DNA of 64,000 nt from Sipunculus nudus (taxonomy: Eukaryota > Annelida > Sipuncula > Golfingiida > Sipunculidae): NCBI GenBank assembly GCA_026874595.1, contig CM049321.1:15455479-15519478 (forward strand). The letters run 5' to 3'. A program made the translations under genes and the position numbers. The notes below the pieces were generated by a model. It was given only the letters and a program-made list of their open reading frames with translations. It was not told the DNA's origin and searched no databases. Of the stretch, positions 48,013 to 61,090 are shown in pieces; position 1 is the stretch's first letter; each line of letters starts with the position of its first letter.

Positions 48013-49683
48013 AAAAATTGTTAGCTAATTTGGCGTATGGTCGTCCTGCATTTGTCCCTGCACTTTATGACGCTTATGATAAAAAAAGCTCATCATGGCT
48101 TTCCTGCATCCTTTAACATATGGCTCGTGAGGTCGCATCGCCTTATTATGTAATTGCTAAATGAAGTAGCGGCACCATGTGGTGCCTTTATGAATATTTT
48201 CCGATGCACTTTTTCCTGCCATTTTTTTTTTCAGCCTGCATTGCAAAGTAGGCCTATATATGTGCATGCCGCCGTTAGCTTGTATATCTAAACTTAATTT
48301 CATTTCCCAACGAGAGAGTACAGGTGTCGACGCTACCTTTAGCTAATGTCCACTTTATATATTTTTCATGTTACGTATACATGTTGTTTTGCTTTGAGAT
48401 TATACATGATTGTGCCTGATGTTTAATTGTGCCAAATGCTCACCAGAAGCCGTGATTCCAAGTACTAATGTATATTCTGATTTCAAAGTTTGATTTTGAT
48501 GATTTCAAATGTTTTCACATATTTAACGATTTCTGATTCACAAGCAAAGTGACGTGCCGCTGACTTAACTCTTGAGAGCCGCCTGATTCTGTCTGATGAC
48601 CCCTCATGTCTATATAAAGGTCCATGTAATAGCACAGATTAAGGTCATGTGTGTCCATAGGGGTACCCTTGATAGTCTGTTTACTCCGAAAATGCTAGGC
48701 CTCTGTCTGATTAATTCACCGTATAGTGTAAACTTTTATCTGTGGGAGACGTTTTATCAACACCCATTTTTCTTTGCAACATTTGTATATTACGAGCATA
48801 ATTAATAATTTAAATATTTACCCAGACGAGCGCCCCCGTTCTTTGTCCGTTCGGGCCTGGTAACACCACGTCCATAATGTGTGATGTGTGGACCGAGCTT
48901 TCTCTGGGGGTCAATGTGGGGTTTTCATGCATTTCGCGGTCACTGTACCGTAATGATCCACATTGGTGACCCCTTCTCGAAAGGCGACCTCTATGCAGGC
49001 ATAAGGTCTATCTTTGGTTAACGAATCCCTTCATGGATGAGGTCTCGCATGAGGAGAATGTTCAATATGTGGATTTTTAGAAGAATCATAATTACCCGAA
49101 CGGTAGTTAAAGTAGTTAAAAGGCTCAGCTTTCAAACAAAATAGGTCTTTAGGAGTGCGTGATCTTTAAAAATAAATAAGCCATTAAGTGTTCCACATAC
49201 TATATTGCTAGCACGAACATTTGCGCAACGAGATTGCCCGACCATGAGAGTGCTCACTTTTTGTGTGTGATAAAGGGAATGCAATTATCGAGAACACATT
49301 TATTCCAATATAGATGCAGTTCATATAAGGCATGACAATGAACCGCTGCTGCATATTCATGTAAATATACGTTATTCCACATAAAAAAATGAAATAAATG
49401 ATCTATTTTTAAGCTATAGAAAAAAATATTTGTCCGTTATATTTGTCTGAACCGAGCTCCCATTCCAATAAAGCATTTTTTATGACTAACATTATAAATA
49501 ACTAGAATATGAGCAGGAGCTAACAAAAGCCCTCAACCAAAAAATAAAATGTTTACAGGTGTTAACATAACATGTACAAAATATTTGTTTTCTCATGGAT
49601 TTATATCTGTACATGTCTCAGTTATAAATTTAAAATGGAGGGGTATGTACTATGTTTCATAACAATCCACCAAATGCTTTAAG
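47811..49683. other. intergenic interval
   Basis: (TA)n tract at about 47,960-48,008. 48,825-49,030 is less AT-rich than its surroundings with no ORF of note. Nothing else recognised. Confidence 0.4.
47960..48008. repeat. (TA)n microsatellite
   Basis: About 49 bp of TA. Confidence 0.95.
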
Positions 49684-50275
49684 GGGATATCCTGCTCACA
49701 AAGCCAAAGATGAAAAATCCGATAAAAATCATTAAAAATGAAAATTAAGCTTCTAAGTGTTTTCTATAATCAGTTCTAAAACGTAGAAAAATAGGTCAAG
49801 GTCACAAATCTTCGAAGCTGACCGAGATATTGTCGATATACATCTACACCGAAGAAATAAAATTCCTACGGTGAATCTTTTTAGGGATATCATGCTCACA
49901 AGGCCAAAATTGAAAAATCCGATAAAAATCAGAAATTGTAGGTGGCGCCACCAAACTTGTGCAGCAGGTACAGACCTTCAGTCCCAAAACCACAATAGGT
50001 TTTGTGAAAATCCACCGAAAGGTTCTTGAGAAATTAGCTTCTAGGATTTTTCTATAATCAGGTCTAAAACGTAAAAAATTAGGTCAAGGTCACCCATCTA
50101 CGAACTGGACCGAGATTTTGTCGATATACATCTTCGACGAAGAAATAAAATTTCTCCTGTGAATCCTTTTAGAGATATCCCGCTCACAAGGTAAAAGTTA
50201 ACGGACGCCGGACGGACGGACGGACGGACAGCTTTGGTGACGACAATAGCCCATCAGCCTAAAAGCTGAGGGCTA
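49684..50275 (+). repeat. tandem repeat with GATAT(C)..GCTCACAAGGC core and GACGGACGG tail
   Basis: The phrase GGATATC(C/A)TGCTCACAA(A/G)GCC recurs at about 49,685, 49,885 and, altered, 50,172. Between repeats AGGTCAAGGTCAC and GTCGATATACATCT are shared. Units are about 200 and 288 bp; the longer one contains GTAGGTGGCGCCACC, as in the 28-kb array. It ends GGACGGACGGACGGAC and CTAAAAGCTGAGGGCTAATAAA. Confidence 0.75.
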
Positions 50276-51552
50276 ATAAATTAAATATTTATATACATGT
50301 ATGTGTGTGTGAGAGTACATACAACACACTGTAAATCAGCATCGTAGAGCTGGCCACACCCATACATATAGATAGGGTTAGGTCATTCCTGGCAAGTTAA
50401 AAACCAACCAAGAGATAGCTGTTTGTTTTCCTTTTCTAAGCCAATGTACAGGACACACGATTGTGCTTATCACATAATGCGATCCAGACTGCATAGCTAA
50501 AAAGGTGAGTCAGGTTTTTGCCGGGACATATTGATCGACATTATTGGAAACCAAATGTTGGTTGGCAAACAGTGACAAAATCAAACATGCACGATCAATA
50601 ACAGGTGTGTTATAGGTACAAGGCTGATGTGTAACCAACAATAGTCCCGGGGCCAACTCCATAACAGGCCCTAATTTCGAGTTTGCTGCACCCCCATCGT
50701 CATTAGGTATGATACCATTTGTTGTTAACGTGAATCAAGGAGATCATATTTCAAAGCATTACTCTCCTGGAAAAGTGTCCAAAAGACTTGAAATTGGTAT
50801 ATATATATATATTCTTTTTTAGGTATATGGATTAATGTCAAGGATATTCTATATGAATTTGTTATGTCGAGAAATATTTACTGCAAAATTCAATCAGGGC
50901 TACCACTCTAATTTTGATGTGCTGAACCCATTAAAAGTAATTTCGAAACAATTTAAAATTTTTAACCTTCAAATTTTGAAATATAAAACGGCATATCATT
51001 TAAAAACCTTACTGTTTTTGGGGCTATACAGCGGCTGGATTAGTACTTATTATCAATTTGATGACCAAAAGGGAATACAAATGTTATTTCTATCATTAAG
51101 CGTAATTCAAGCAAGTTTACAATTGTCGGCTACATAATGTAATCAAATAAGGGATAACTTGTTTATAATTATATTTTTCAATCCTTGTAATTTGTAATTT
51201 TCTTTCAATAATAAAGCTACAATCCTACTGTATGATATACAATTTTCCTTATTTTTTCCAATTTTTTAAATGTGTGGTAACTTTATATTTCTGTTTTGCT
51301 ATTATATGTAATTTTTTCTCTATATATTTCACCCAATCCACAATTGTAAACTACAGATTTTATTTTATTGCAAACCATTCATGAAAAAATGTGTTCCTTG
51401 GTCTCTAATTCTAAGAATCAAAAGGAAAATTGGTAACTATCAAATAACTTCCATATAACTCCTCCCACTGGCGCGTACACACAAAAAAATGGAAGTATCC
51501 ATGAAAGCCAAGGCGAATACGGTATTTGGTAATTTTTGCTAGCTTTATTGAC
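50276..51552. other. intergenic interval
   Basis: AT-rich. An open frame of 100 codons at 50,835-51,137 has no recognised motif and its composition matches the surrounding AT-rich DNA, so it is not called a gene. Confidence 0.35.
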
Positions 51553-51684
51553 GTCCAAACCAGAAAGCACCAGTTTTCTCGAACCCGAAACCGGATTTTT
51601 CGGGTATTTGTGATTCCCACATTCCTTCGAGTGTGGACTTACTTTGTCACCAGTTATACTGAAAGAAGAGCACTGTTTAATAAA

Positions 51685-51715
<31 letters not shown>

Positions 51716-52490
51716 ATATATAAACCGAAATACTATATTTGGCGCACCTGCTATGCATAAAGAGAAGGTACGAGACCTGCGTAGCGTTTACCTCCGATCC
51801 CATCATGCAGCGCGCGTTGTTGTTATGTGGGTACAACAAAAACATAACAACGTCATTCCACCTGCTGTCGAACTTGACAAGCCGTTTATAGTGTAAGGTT
51901 TCAGTGACCATAATATTGTAAAACAGTCGGCTGTAATAGCCACAGTTACAGAAATAAAGTGTCATTTTACAGATTCCTGGCAAACGCTGAAGGGAGGAAC
52001 GCTTGGAACAAAGCGGATAACCGTGGAAAATGCCGTATTATTGGGGCGTCACTTCACCTCCGGCAAATAATAATATTTTAAATAATATTAGTATTGAAAT
52101 CTAATTTTTCTTTATGAATATACCAGCACAGCTGATAATACCTTATAATAATAATTGTGAATAGGGTAACTACTGATGAAAATACCTTAATAATATTTCT
52201 GACTGCGAAACCACTGATAAAAATATGTCAATGATATTATGATAATTAATTGTGACATCTGTTACTAAGATGTCAGGAACAGCCCTGTGCTAGGCCATTT
52301 TTAATGTACACATATATCCATGACATTTGCAGTATAAATATCACTGTCAAGGATTAAACCTGTAATTGAGGTTTGTTGGACCCTCAAGCTTAGATGGTAT
52401 AGTTAAACAGTTAGATCGCATTTGCTCTGTATAAAGGAATTATAGTCACATAAATAAGACGGAGCACTTAAAACGGCATGAAATGTATTA
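51553..52490 (+). repeat. duplicated segment, copy 1
   Basis: Shares ordered similar phrases with 54,746-55,310: ATTTGTGATTC(C/T)C..CATTCCT, ATATTTG(G/C)(C/T)GCACCTG, and ATTTGCTCTGTATAAAG followed by AGACGGA and GGCATGAAATG. It carries a (TA)n tract at about 51,686-51,710 that copy 2 lacks. Confidence 0.6.
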
Positions 52491-52892
52491 AACAAGCATA
52501 TCGTGAAGATTTTTTTTTTCAAATAATTTTAGGTTTTTTAACGACTAAATTGTTACTCACAGCAGCTTGTGAGCCTTATAAACAAAATAGACATGAACCA
52601 TGAACCATTCAGCACATACATTTATAGCTTAGTGCTGCGATACAATATGTAATCGTTAATGTACATTCATCCATCCCAGTTCATTCACTAGCAATTTACA
52701 TTTTTTATCGTTGGTTTTGGATATAATTCGGGCAGCTCTTTTGTTTATTTAGTACCTTAATGTTAGTAGACGAAACGAAACAACTCCAGTTGTTTATGAT
52801 CGACATGGTCAATATTAGTGTGAATTTTTGTTACATAAACCTTGGTCAATGATTGCAGAGAAAAAAAAATATTGATATGGTAAAGAGGTTTT

Positions 52893-53506
52893 TCTGGTGC
52901 ATAATGAGTTTACATGTGGTCTCCTGGAGAAAGTAGCATCTATTATCACGCCAAGTAAACTAGTCGTAGCAAAAACAAGGGCAAAGTTGAATCAAATATC
53001 GATATCTGGAGTTTCTGATGAGCATTCCTTTTCAAATTACTAAGGAGCATGACATTAAGTTTATAACAACTTATAGTGAGCAGGTTTTTGTAATACCATG
53101 ATGGTGCTTGATCTACATTTCCCTGTAATTTAATCTCAGCTTCATCCGCATTTCTCCATTGGAATAAACAGTAACATAACCTGCGGACATCACAATATCA
53201 CCAGTATTTAGCACAACTGGAAGATCATGAATGTATATCAAAAACAGAACTTGGCAAAGTATCGCACCCTTAGGGACACCTAAATTAACAACTGTAAGGC
53301 TAGATAGATTTTTACATTTTTTAACATGTGTGATCTTTTATGAAGATATAAAAGTAGGCCACTGTGTATTTAACAGAATCAATGGATGCAATTTTATCTT
53401 GAAATCTGTTGTGATTTATTATATCAAATCCTTTGGTTAGGTCGAAAAAACAAGCAACTTTAACTTTTCCCTTATCCATATATATTATATCTCTGAATAT
53501 GTGCAA
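52893..53506 (-). mobile_element. degenerate non-LTR retrotransposon reverse transcriptase
   Basis: In order on the minus strand: VACFFDLTKGFDIINHNRF (palm motif with the first Asp), GVPKGAILCQVLFLIYIHDL (motif B), a catalytic-box position reading AGYVTVYS where ADD is expected, and LGVIIDATFSRRPHVNSLCT (thumb-proximal motif). The pieces lie in different frames and both catalytic Asp of the ADD box are lost, so this is a dead LINE copy. Confidence 0.8.
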
Positions 53507-53900
53507 AAAGCATTAACATTTGATTTACCAGGATCATAAATAACATATGAAGTGTTAGGTATATAAATATGTGCATGCCTCTTTTATGGATGTGGTAAAG
53601 TTATTCCTGTTGTAAAATGCAAAGGGTCATTTGTATTCGGATAACCGTGTTCCAGAAATCATTGGTACTATTTCTGGTAATTTCGAAGTGATCAAAATTA
53701 ACCTAGAAAAAAAGCGTGTCATTTGTTCCTATAATTATTTCTTGGTTCTTATTCTAGTATCTGAGCAATATTTTACATTAAGTGCTCTGTTAAGGAAAAA
53801 TAATCTTGGGAGAATCTCACCATTCCATTTCTCATTGTCTGAGTGAAATAAACTTTTAACAGGAATGTTGCCTGTTTTATGGGTCCTGAAATATACAGCG

Positions 53901-53902
<2 letters not shown>

Positions 53903-53950
<48 letters not shown>
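53903..53950. repeat. (TA)n microsatellite
   Basis: About 48 bp of TA. Confidence 0.95.
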
Positions 53951-53955
<5 letters not shown>

Positions 53956-54745
53956 TTTAAAGGAACATACCTCTGGTTTTTAAATTCATAGTTGATATCT
54001 ATAGTTGATACAAAATCAAGACGTGTATTGTCAAAAGCTTTTCAACTCCCCATTAACAAATCCCCCACCGGTCACGGTTATTAATATCCTACAGGTATAT
54101 TTATATGTACAGGTTTAATTAAATGCACAAGAATTTCATAACTTAATTTTCGTAATACGTATCAATCGCCAACCTAGAATTAATCAGACAAAAATGAAGT
54201 GGGTTCATTCAATTTAAGGATTTTAGCACATAATCTATGTAATATAACATGACACAGATAAAAAAAAAATAGAAATTCGATCATTTAATTATTCTAACAC
54301 AATATATTACGTCAACAAAATTTGGTTTCGAATAAATGTCAGTTTTGATAGGTTCAGACTTCCACTCTCGGATTCACATGATTAAAGTTCAATGGGTATT
54401 GTGGGTTTTACATTCGATATTCTATTTAAGGTAACTCCAGCATTGCTCCAAAGATCTCTCATTTTAAGTATACTGTTAAAGGAGCTTTCCATGCGTAATG
54501 CTTCCGTGATTAAAGCCTTTAGTCACGGCATTTTCACTTTCCCCATATGAAATTTTAACATTCAGGTTCTGGTCATGATAGATGTCACCTCTTGCTGGAA
54601 ATTCAACGTTAACTCGTCCAATCATGAGATATAAACCAATACCCAGAGGGTAGCGAGGAACTTCAAAGCAGAATTTAATATTAATTAAGTTGTTCATACG
54701 AGGCCCCGAGCTCATACACCATATAATTTATAAATGCACAAGGAA

Positions 54746-55310
54746 ACCAGAGAATACCACTTTTTTATCCAAAACTTGCTCTTCCAGGCATTTGTGATTC
54801 TCCCATTCCTCCGATTAGTGCATGCCTTGCCAAACTTTGACACAAGTTATGCTGGAATAAGACTGCATGACTATTCTATATGTAGGCCGAACATTATATT
54901 TGCTGCACCTGATCTGCTAAAAAAGGAATACATATCCTTACCATACTCAAGCTGAGCCTTATCAGTGTCATATGATTTCAACTGGGACCGGATGACTGAG
55001 AAATAATCCTACGTGTCACGGAATTCCCCCGTTTCCAAAAATCAATTTAACCTTATACTAACACCCTGCTTTTTACACCGGTAGCCTGGCACTAGAAATG
55101 CGCCTGATGATTAATCACATGGATATCGAAATATAAATTATAATATGGTTAACGAATCTTAAAATTTTTATACCTTAATTTTAAGGGTCATTATATTGAC
55201 ATGGTTACATGTTATGGATAGATAGTTCAATCCGATTTGCTCTGTATAAAGAAATTGGTAATATCAATTAGACGGACAAAATTAAAATGGCATGAAATGA
55301 AATATTTGGT
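54746..55310 (+). repeat. duplicated segment, copy 2
   Basis: Diverged copy of 51,553-52,490, shorter because about 350 bp of the central part is missing or unalignable by eye. The two copies flank the LINE fragment. Confidence 0.55.
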
Positions 55311-55890
55311 TATAAAAGTAACCTTTCTTTGTTATTCCATTGTACAAAGATGGATGGACAGAGGATATGGAAAGGGAGGGAGGCCTGTGCTAAACACCCT
55401 GGTCTAAGTAAGCAAGTCTGCATTGATCTGTTTCCAAGGATTGGTTTAAAGAGGTAGCGCATCTTGTGCCCTCTCCAAATGGTGTCGTTAGTTATGTCGT
55501 TTTAAAGACCAGAAACAAGTCGAGCCGCGTTGCCGCCGTTTAAACATGATCTCATTCAGCCTAACCAGACCCATTGTCAGCATTTTCACGGCTCATTGAA
55601 CACGATCTCAAGTAAGAAGCATACCGTACAGTTACACGGCAGACTCACATATGGACCTTACACCATGCATCAAATTCACGGTGGTTGAGGCTTTAATATA
55701 TACTGGCTGCACTCGTGGAAAATCCACGACTCTTTGTGATGCATATTTGTGTAGTGAGCTGATAGGAAATAAACAACGCATTTTTTAATCCTAAGGCTTT
55801 TGCAGGAACTTGTGTCATGTGTTTTACTTATATGATATAAAGATAACTTCTTCTAGAATTCTCCAGGAACACCCTCCCAAACATATCAAC
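55311..55890. other. intergenic interval
   Basis: No recognisable element. Confidence 0.35.
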
Positions 55891-56166
55891 ATGGAAAGAA
55901 AAAACTATTCTATTCCAGAAATGTCACAAAAAAAAAATTTTGGGGAAGAGACGGGAGGCATAAACAGGGTGTACGAAGTTTTAAGTGAGAAGTTCTTTTT
56001 ACCGATAAACAACATAGTTCCGACAGCTTCATTGCTTGGGAAATATCGTCGATTAAACGACTGTATCAAGAAGCATTCTATCGTGAAATTATATAAAGAT
56101 GCTTTGTCTTATTTCAAGCTCAGGCGAAATGGTGAAACACGATGTTTATTCAGTGTAGTCAGTTGA
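55891..56166 (+). CDS. small ORF of unknown function
   Basis: 91 codons from an ATG in good context (CAACATGG) to TGA. The product is lysine-rich with a VLSEKFF..NIVPTASLLGKYRR stretch and KLYKDALSYFKLRR near the end. The frame is open upstream to 55,810. I recognise no domain. It could be a single-exon gene, an exon, a relic or chance; normal amino-acid composition in an AT-rich region is the only support. Confidence 0.25.
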   Translation: MERKNYSIPEMSQKKNFGEETGGINRVYEVLSEKFFLPINNIVPTASLLGKYRRLNDCIKKHSIVKLYKDALSYFKLRRNGETRCLFSVVS

Positions 56167-56439
56167 GGGTATAGTCTAAGGCATGTTGACGGACCCATGC
56201 ATTATTTGTATACACATGCAGATGTCGTTATAGTCTCTTGTACGCGAAACGTTAAGCTGCCATTTCGAAAAAAAAGGCTCGTAAAATTATGTTCCAACAG
56301 TATAAAATTTTAGGATTAAGTACTGTAAAGTATCATGTAATAAGCAGGTCTGATGAAAAATTGATAACTCTCCCAGATTAAAAGAAAGCAGGTTGATATA
56401 TTTCGATGAAAGCATTTAGCAAAGAAACCACTTCAGCCT

Positions 56440-57600
56440 TGATTCGTTGCATTGTCTTTCAGCAAATTAACGCAAAATGAAATATACAGATTTTGCTGAA
56501 AATTTTTAGAGGGGTAGAGCAAAACAGCATTGGTAATCCATAACATTTTTGGAGGTAATCGGAATCACAATAATATATTTTTCTTAAGTGCCATAATCAC
56601 AATTCCACAAAGGAATAATTATAAGGGGCTATTCCTTTGTTTCCGAGTATGCCATTCGTATGCTGTTGTCCTGCCACTCGCCTGGTGAACCCGTGTTTCT
56701 GAACCATGACGTTTAACATGAAACGTGCACGTATGCACGAACGACTAATTAGTAGATATTGGCGGGAGTTTCTAAGTCCCCAAAAGATTAAGGACCCTTA
56801 AAAAGTGTGTGCAATCCCCCCCAAGGCTTTCTTTTAAAAAACTTTTTCAAACAACCCATAATTCGGCCGAACTATTAAAACCTGGTTATCATGGATATAT
56901 ACTTCTGAATGTATAAAAATCAACATACCTGTAAACCTATAAAACGGTGATCGTGTAATGGGTCTCAGCTCTTTGTGCCCACTCAACGGAAAAGTGCTCC
57001 CTATTAAAAGATTCAAGTGGACATGTGTTCCGCGCTTGAATTTAAAACTTTTAACAGAGTCAAATTTCTTAACAGGCGATATATTGGAAATTTGGTTTAG
57101 TGGGGATTACAGTTCGCTTCCTCAAAAAGCATGACAGGCAAAAGTATTTTGCTGAACATTTGAAGAGGAATAGCGTAAAGACATATCAATAGTCCATTTC
57201 ATTTTGTAGGTAATACGAATCACCTCAATATATATTTTCTTATAAACCATTATGACAAAGGACCATTCCTTTGTTCCCGAGTGGAAGCCACCCATTCGTA
57301 TTTATTTGTTCTGCCACTCGCAAGGTGAACAGATATATGAAACCCCCCACCCCACCCAACCCGAATGATACTTAAGTAGTGGGGCTTCTTTTTGTTAAAA
57401 AAAACTTCATAAAACACGACTTTTGCCAAACTTTTGAAACCATGGTTATCATGGAACGATATATTTTTGAATGTATAAAAATCAACATACCTGTAACCCA
57501 TAAAAAAATTGTCAAACGGTGGTCACATCACTGAACTCAGTGCCCAGTGTTGACCAAAACTGAAAAACCCTCGCATTGAAAGGGAGTCATGTGGTCTTTG
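56440..57600 (+). repeat. tandem duplication, unit about 560-630 bp
   Basis: ATTCCTTTGTT(T/C)CCGAGT occurs at about 56,631 and 57,265, and AATGTATAAAAATCAACATA at about 56,909 and 57,470, each followed by CCTGTAA. GCCACTCGC..GGTGAAC is also shared. The start (TGTCTTTCAGCAAATTAACG with GCAAAAT) resembles about 24,967-24,990 in arrestin intron 1, so the unit belongs to a dispersed family. Confidence 0.7.
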
Positions 57601-58001
57601 GATTAAAAACCTTTACTTCCTTTGAGAGAGAAAATTCCTTTACAGTCGTTACAATGGATATGGGGATCAAAGGAAATTATAGTGGAGACGCGTGACCGCG
57701 TATTGCACGGAAATGCCTTTTCGGCAGGACATGCGCGCTGGCCACGGTCTCAAAGGCCAGTGAAAATCCCCGAGTCGCCTCCTGAAAAAGCGTCACATGG
57801 AGGCCCTTGCAGCACAATAGGGACACCTAATGGGGAAATAATAAAAATAGTAATTATTCAGCTTAATAGGCCATAATTCCTCAAAATAAAACAAACTTGT
57901 CCCAGAAGAGCACACCACCGATACTTCCGCCGAAATTGGAGAGTCAAATCAGAAAGGAAGCAGGTAAACCGTGGTTTAGAAAAAAACCCAACTCCGTATT
58001 A

Positions 58002-58056
<55 letters not shown>

Positions 58057-61000
58057 GAAAAATCCATGAAACAGTGGATAAATTTACCGACAGCAGTAAA
58101 CTGACCATACTTTTAGGAAAGAGCATAATCAAATATATGGTTATTGAAAATATCAGATTTCAAAATGGTTTAGCAAAGCCAGGGTATACATTTTTGTGAG
58201 CGTCAGCTGGTTCCTGAGTTGGTGCATGTTTACCCCGTGAAAATGGCTAACAAAGCGGTGGTTCACCGGCGAAAACACCGAGTCAAATTAACGCCTAAAG
58301 AATAATTTATATGATTAGCACAGAGCTGGGAGCTCGTAATATGGATCATGGGTACCCTTTGCATCATAGTTTGAATAAAAAAATGCGCGTATTGTTTAAG
58401 CAACGATAGGGTACAGTGTCAAATATCAGGTTTGAAGCGGGGCTGGGGACACGCTCGCTTGCTCCGCTTCAATGCACTGACACCGTTTTCTGTATGATTT
58501 GTCTATTAAAACTTGCTATTTATTCAAGATTGGTATATATTTGATTTATATCAAAGAATAAAGCTTTCTCACTGGTCGCCTGTCCAAATTAAGCCGTGGA
58601 CTATAATGTTCCAACGGTCGTACGTAGTACTCGCCTTATCAATAGGTGGCGCGTGTACGTGTGATTTTGAAAAACAAATCTCATTTCAATATGTTAACGG
58701 AGTACGGAAGCATAGGCTCAACAGATAGAGAGAAACACTTGTGGCGTTTTATGCGTACGTAGGCAGAGGGACGGGTGAACGGATGTCTTTTCAGGTGATA
58801 GCTTGGCTGTTAATTGGTCAATTTGAATGACTACGGTAATATTTTAAATAACTTGAAACTGGAAAACAAATAAGCGGTCCGTTGACGACCAAGTGCAAGT
58901 GGGCCTTGCATTTTCATTTCGTTACCGACCAGTTTCGAACCATAACACTGTTTGCTATTTTGTTCTGGCCTCGCATGTAGGCCTATAATAAAACCCATTA
59001 CATCCCCCACACCCCGTTTTCCCCCGTGAATTTTCATATACAAGGCACCATAAATAAAAAACTTAATGATAGAAAAAATGTTTTACACCCAATTCATTCA
59101 TAGTAAGAATGTTTGGATGCAAAGATGGGTCATATTACACGTTATGAGGACTGACTTATCATTTGTTGGACATTGTATCACGTGTTGTATGTGTGTACAA
59201 CTGGAATAATTTATTCTTATATCCTACAACATATTTACCGGAACGTATATAGGCTGGTAATTCCCATTGTCATTGGTGCATTATTTACAGGTGGCGCTGA
59301 TTGATTTAAGCTGTGATCAAAAACATTAAAAGTGGGCAACGATTCATTGGTTTCCTCATCCGATATTAAATTGGATCCAGTGTAATAACCAAAATGTTTT
59401 GTTCGGATTGGGTTCGGGAATGAACATAGGTATTAATTTCTGATATATTAAAGAGAACTCCTGGTAATTACAAATAATCTTTGCTCAATGGTATTGGTAT
59501 TATATTATCATCTAATATTTCCTCATTTTGAGAAAGAAACTCTTCAATATCATCATCTGACATGATTCATTTGTGGAGCTTGAGGTGGAACATGCTGAGA
59601 AATATCGGTTATTCCCTGAACATGCAGTTTTCCGTCAGAAACTATAATAATAATATTTGGTTGATCGCCAAGAGAATCGTCCGCAAGTCACTGTCCGATG
59701 ATACACTTGTTCAGAGACGGTTGCAACATGTTTCCTTGTACTCAGAGGAGGAGGAGGAGATGTGAAAGGAAGACGGTATATAAGTAAGAGTAAATTGCAA
59801 TGTACAGTTTTATGGCGTTGAACATCGTTCAACACAGAAACCACATACACGTAATCCCTGTTTTGGGTTGTTACCTCACCACATTACACTTTTTACCCCA
59901 TTTATCAGCTAGTTTATTCTTTCAAATGAGACCAAGGTTACGGACAAGTACTGTTTTATCCTCTGCAAAACAGTTCAGCGACAGTGGCGATCATGGAGGT
60001 TCTTCCATGGTTGAAGGAACAAAAACAAATGTTCACTTGAGGCTGAATAAGACATGAAAAATTCGTATGAAGCTTCTTGAGATGGAGATGTGAACCTAAA
60101 AGTAAACTCCAGGTGTTATAAAAAAATTAAACAAGGGGCTTATGGGTCACTGTGCTCAGTTGAAATCGATTATGGTTTTTTTTTAATTAAAAAAAAAACC
60201 TTATATATTGAAATGCAACAACAGTTAATTTGTTTGTATATCATCATTTGAGAAATGTACACAACACACATATTCAGAGTTGCCTGAGTACTTTTATGGG
60301 CTACATGAAATATGTAGGAGCCTCTCATGATTCCATATTGGTGGAAATATTGGTATCTCGGTGACTGTAATATGCATGTACACTATAAAAGAGGGACAAA
60401 GTGGAGAAGAGTCGATCAAATTATAATAATAATCATTTAATCGATTCACTGAGGGTGGTAAAAATAGCTGCAGACCAAAGAAACATGCGGTATAGCGATA
60501 CCTTGGGGGATCCCTTCTGCCACCGAGAGCCTAGCGGCACCCACATCTCCTCCACAACCCCCCCCCCCTAAAAAAAGTTAACACAAATGAGACTAAAACA
60601 TAAACTCGACTAGCTTAAATAAAGAAAAACACTATTTCAATCAAGAATGTATATAATGGATATATTATGGAAACTGTATATACACATACTATGAGTAGGA
60701 AATATGAAGTGATAGACAAAAATAAAAATATAATAATAAATAAATAAACAAAAAAAATGCACAAAGCCTAGAAAATAATTAACAACACAATAACATAAAC
60801 ATTATACTAACAAACCACACAGAATCACCACGGAAAACACCAAGTAAAGAACAACATGGGTTAACGTCGCACCTTTAGTCAAAACATGTATATAAAGGTT
60901 GTTAGCCAAAACCACCAAGTTAGGTTTCGTTTCTGGAGGTGCCAAAACCGAGCTGCACAGCACCGTTTTTCTAAACATTTTTCGGTTTTTCCACCCGTTT

Positions 61001-61090
61001 ATTTTTTGTATTTTTCTTAATATCAACGTTCCCCGCAGGTTAATCGAGGACGTAAGTATAAGAGATATGGTTATAGTTTGTTCAGCTGAT
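57601..61090. other. intergenic interval
   Basis: (TA)n at about 58,008-58,052, a C run at about 60,560-60,568, and otherwise mixed AT-rich DNA. Several short ORFs lack motifs and splice context. Confidence 0.4.
58008..58052. repeat. (TA)n microsatellite
   Basis: About 45 bp of TA. Confidence 0.95.

Noticed and set aside
59471-59563. Minus-strand ORF starting MSDDDIEEFL, reminiscent of an acidic transposase N-terminus
   Set aside because: Only 31 codons, no downstream transposase sequence and no inverted ends.
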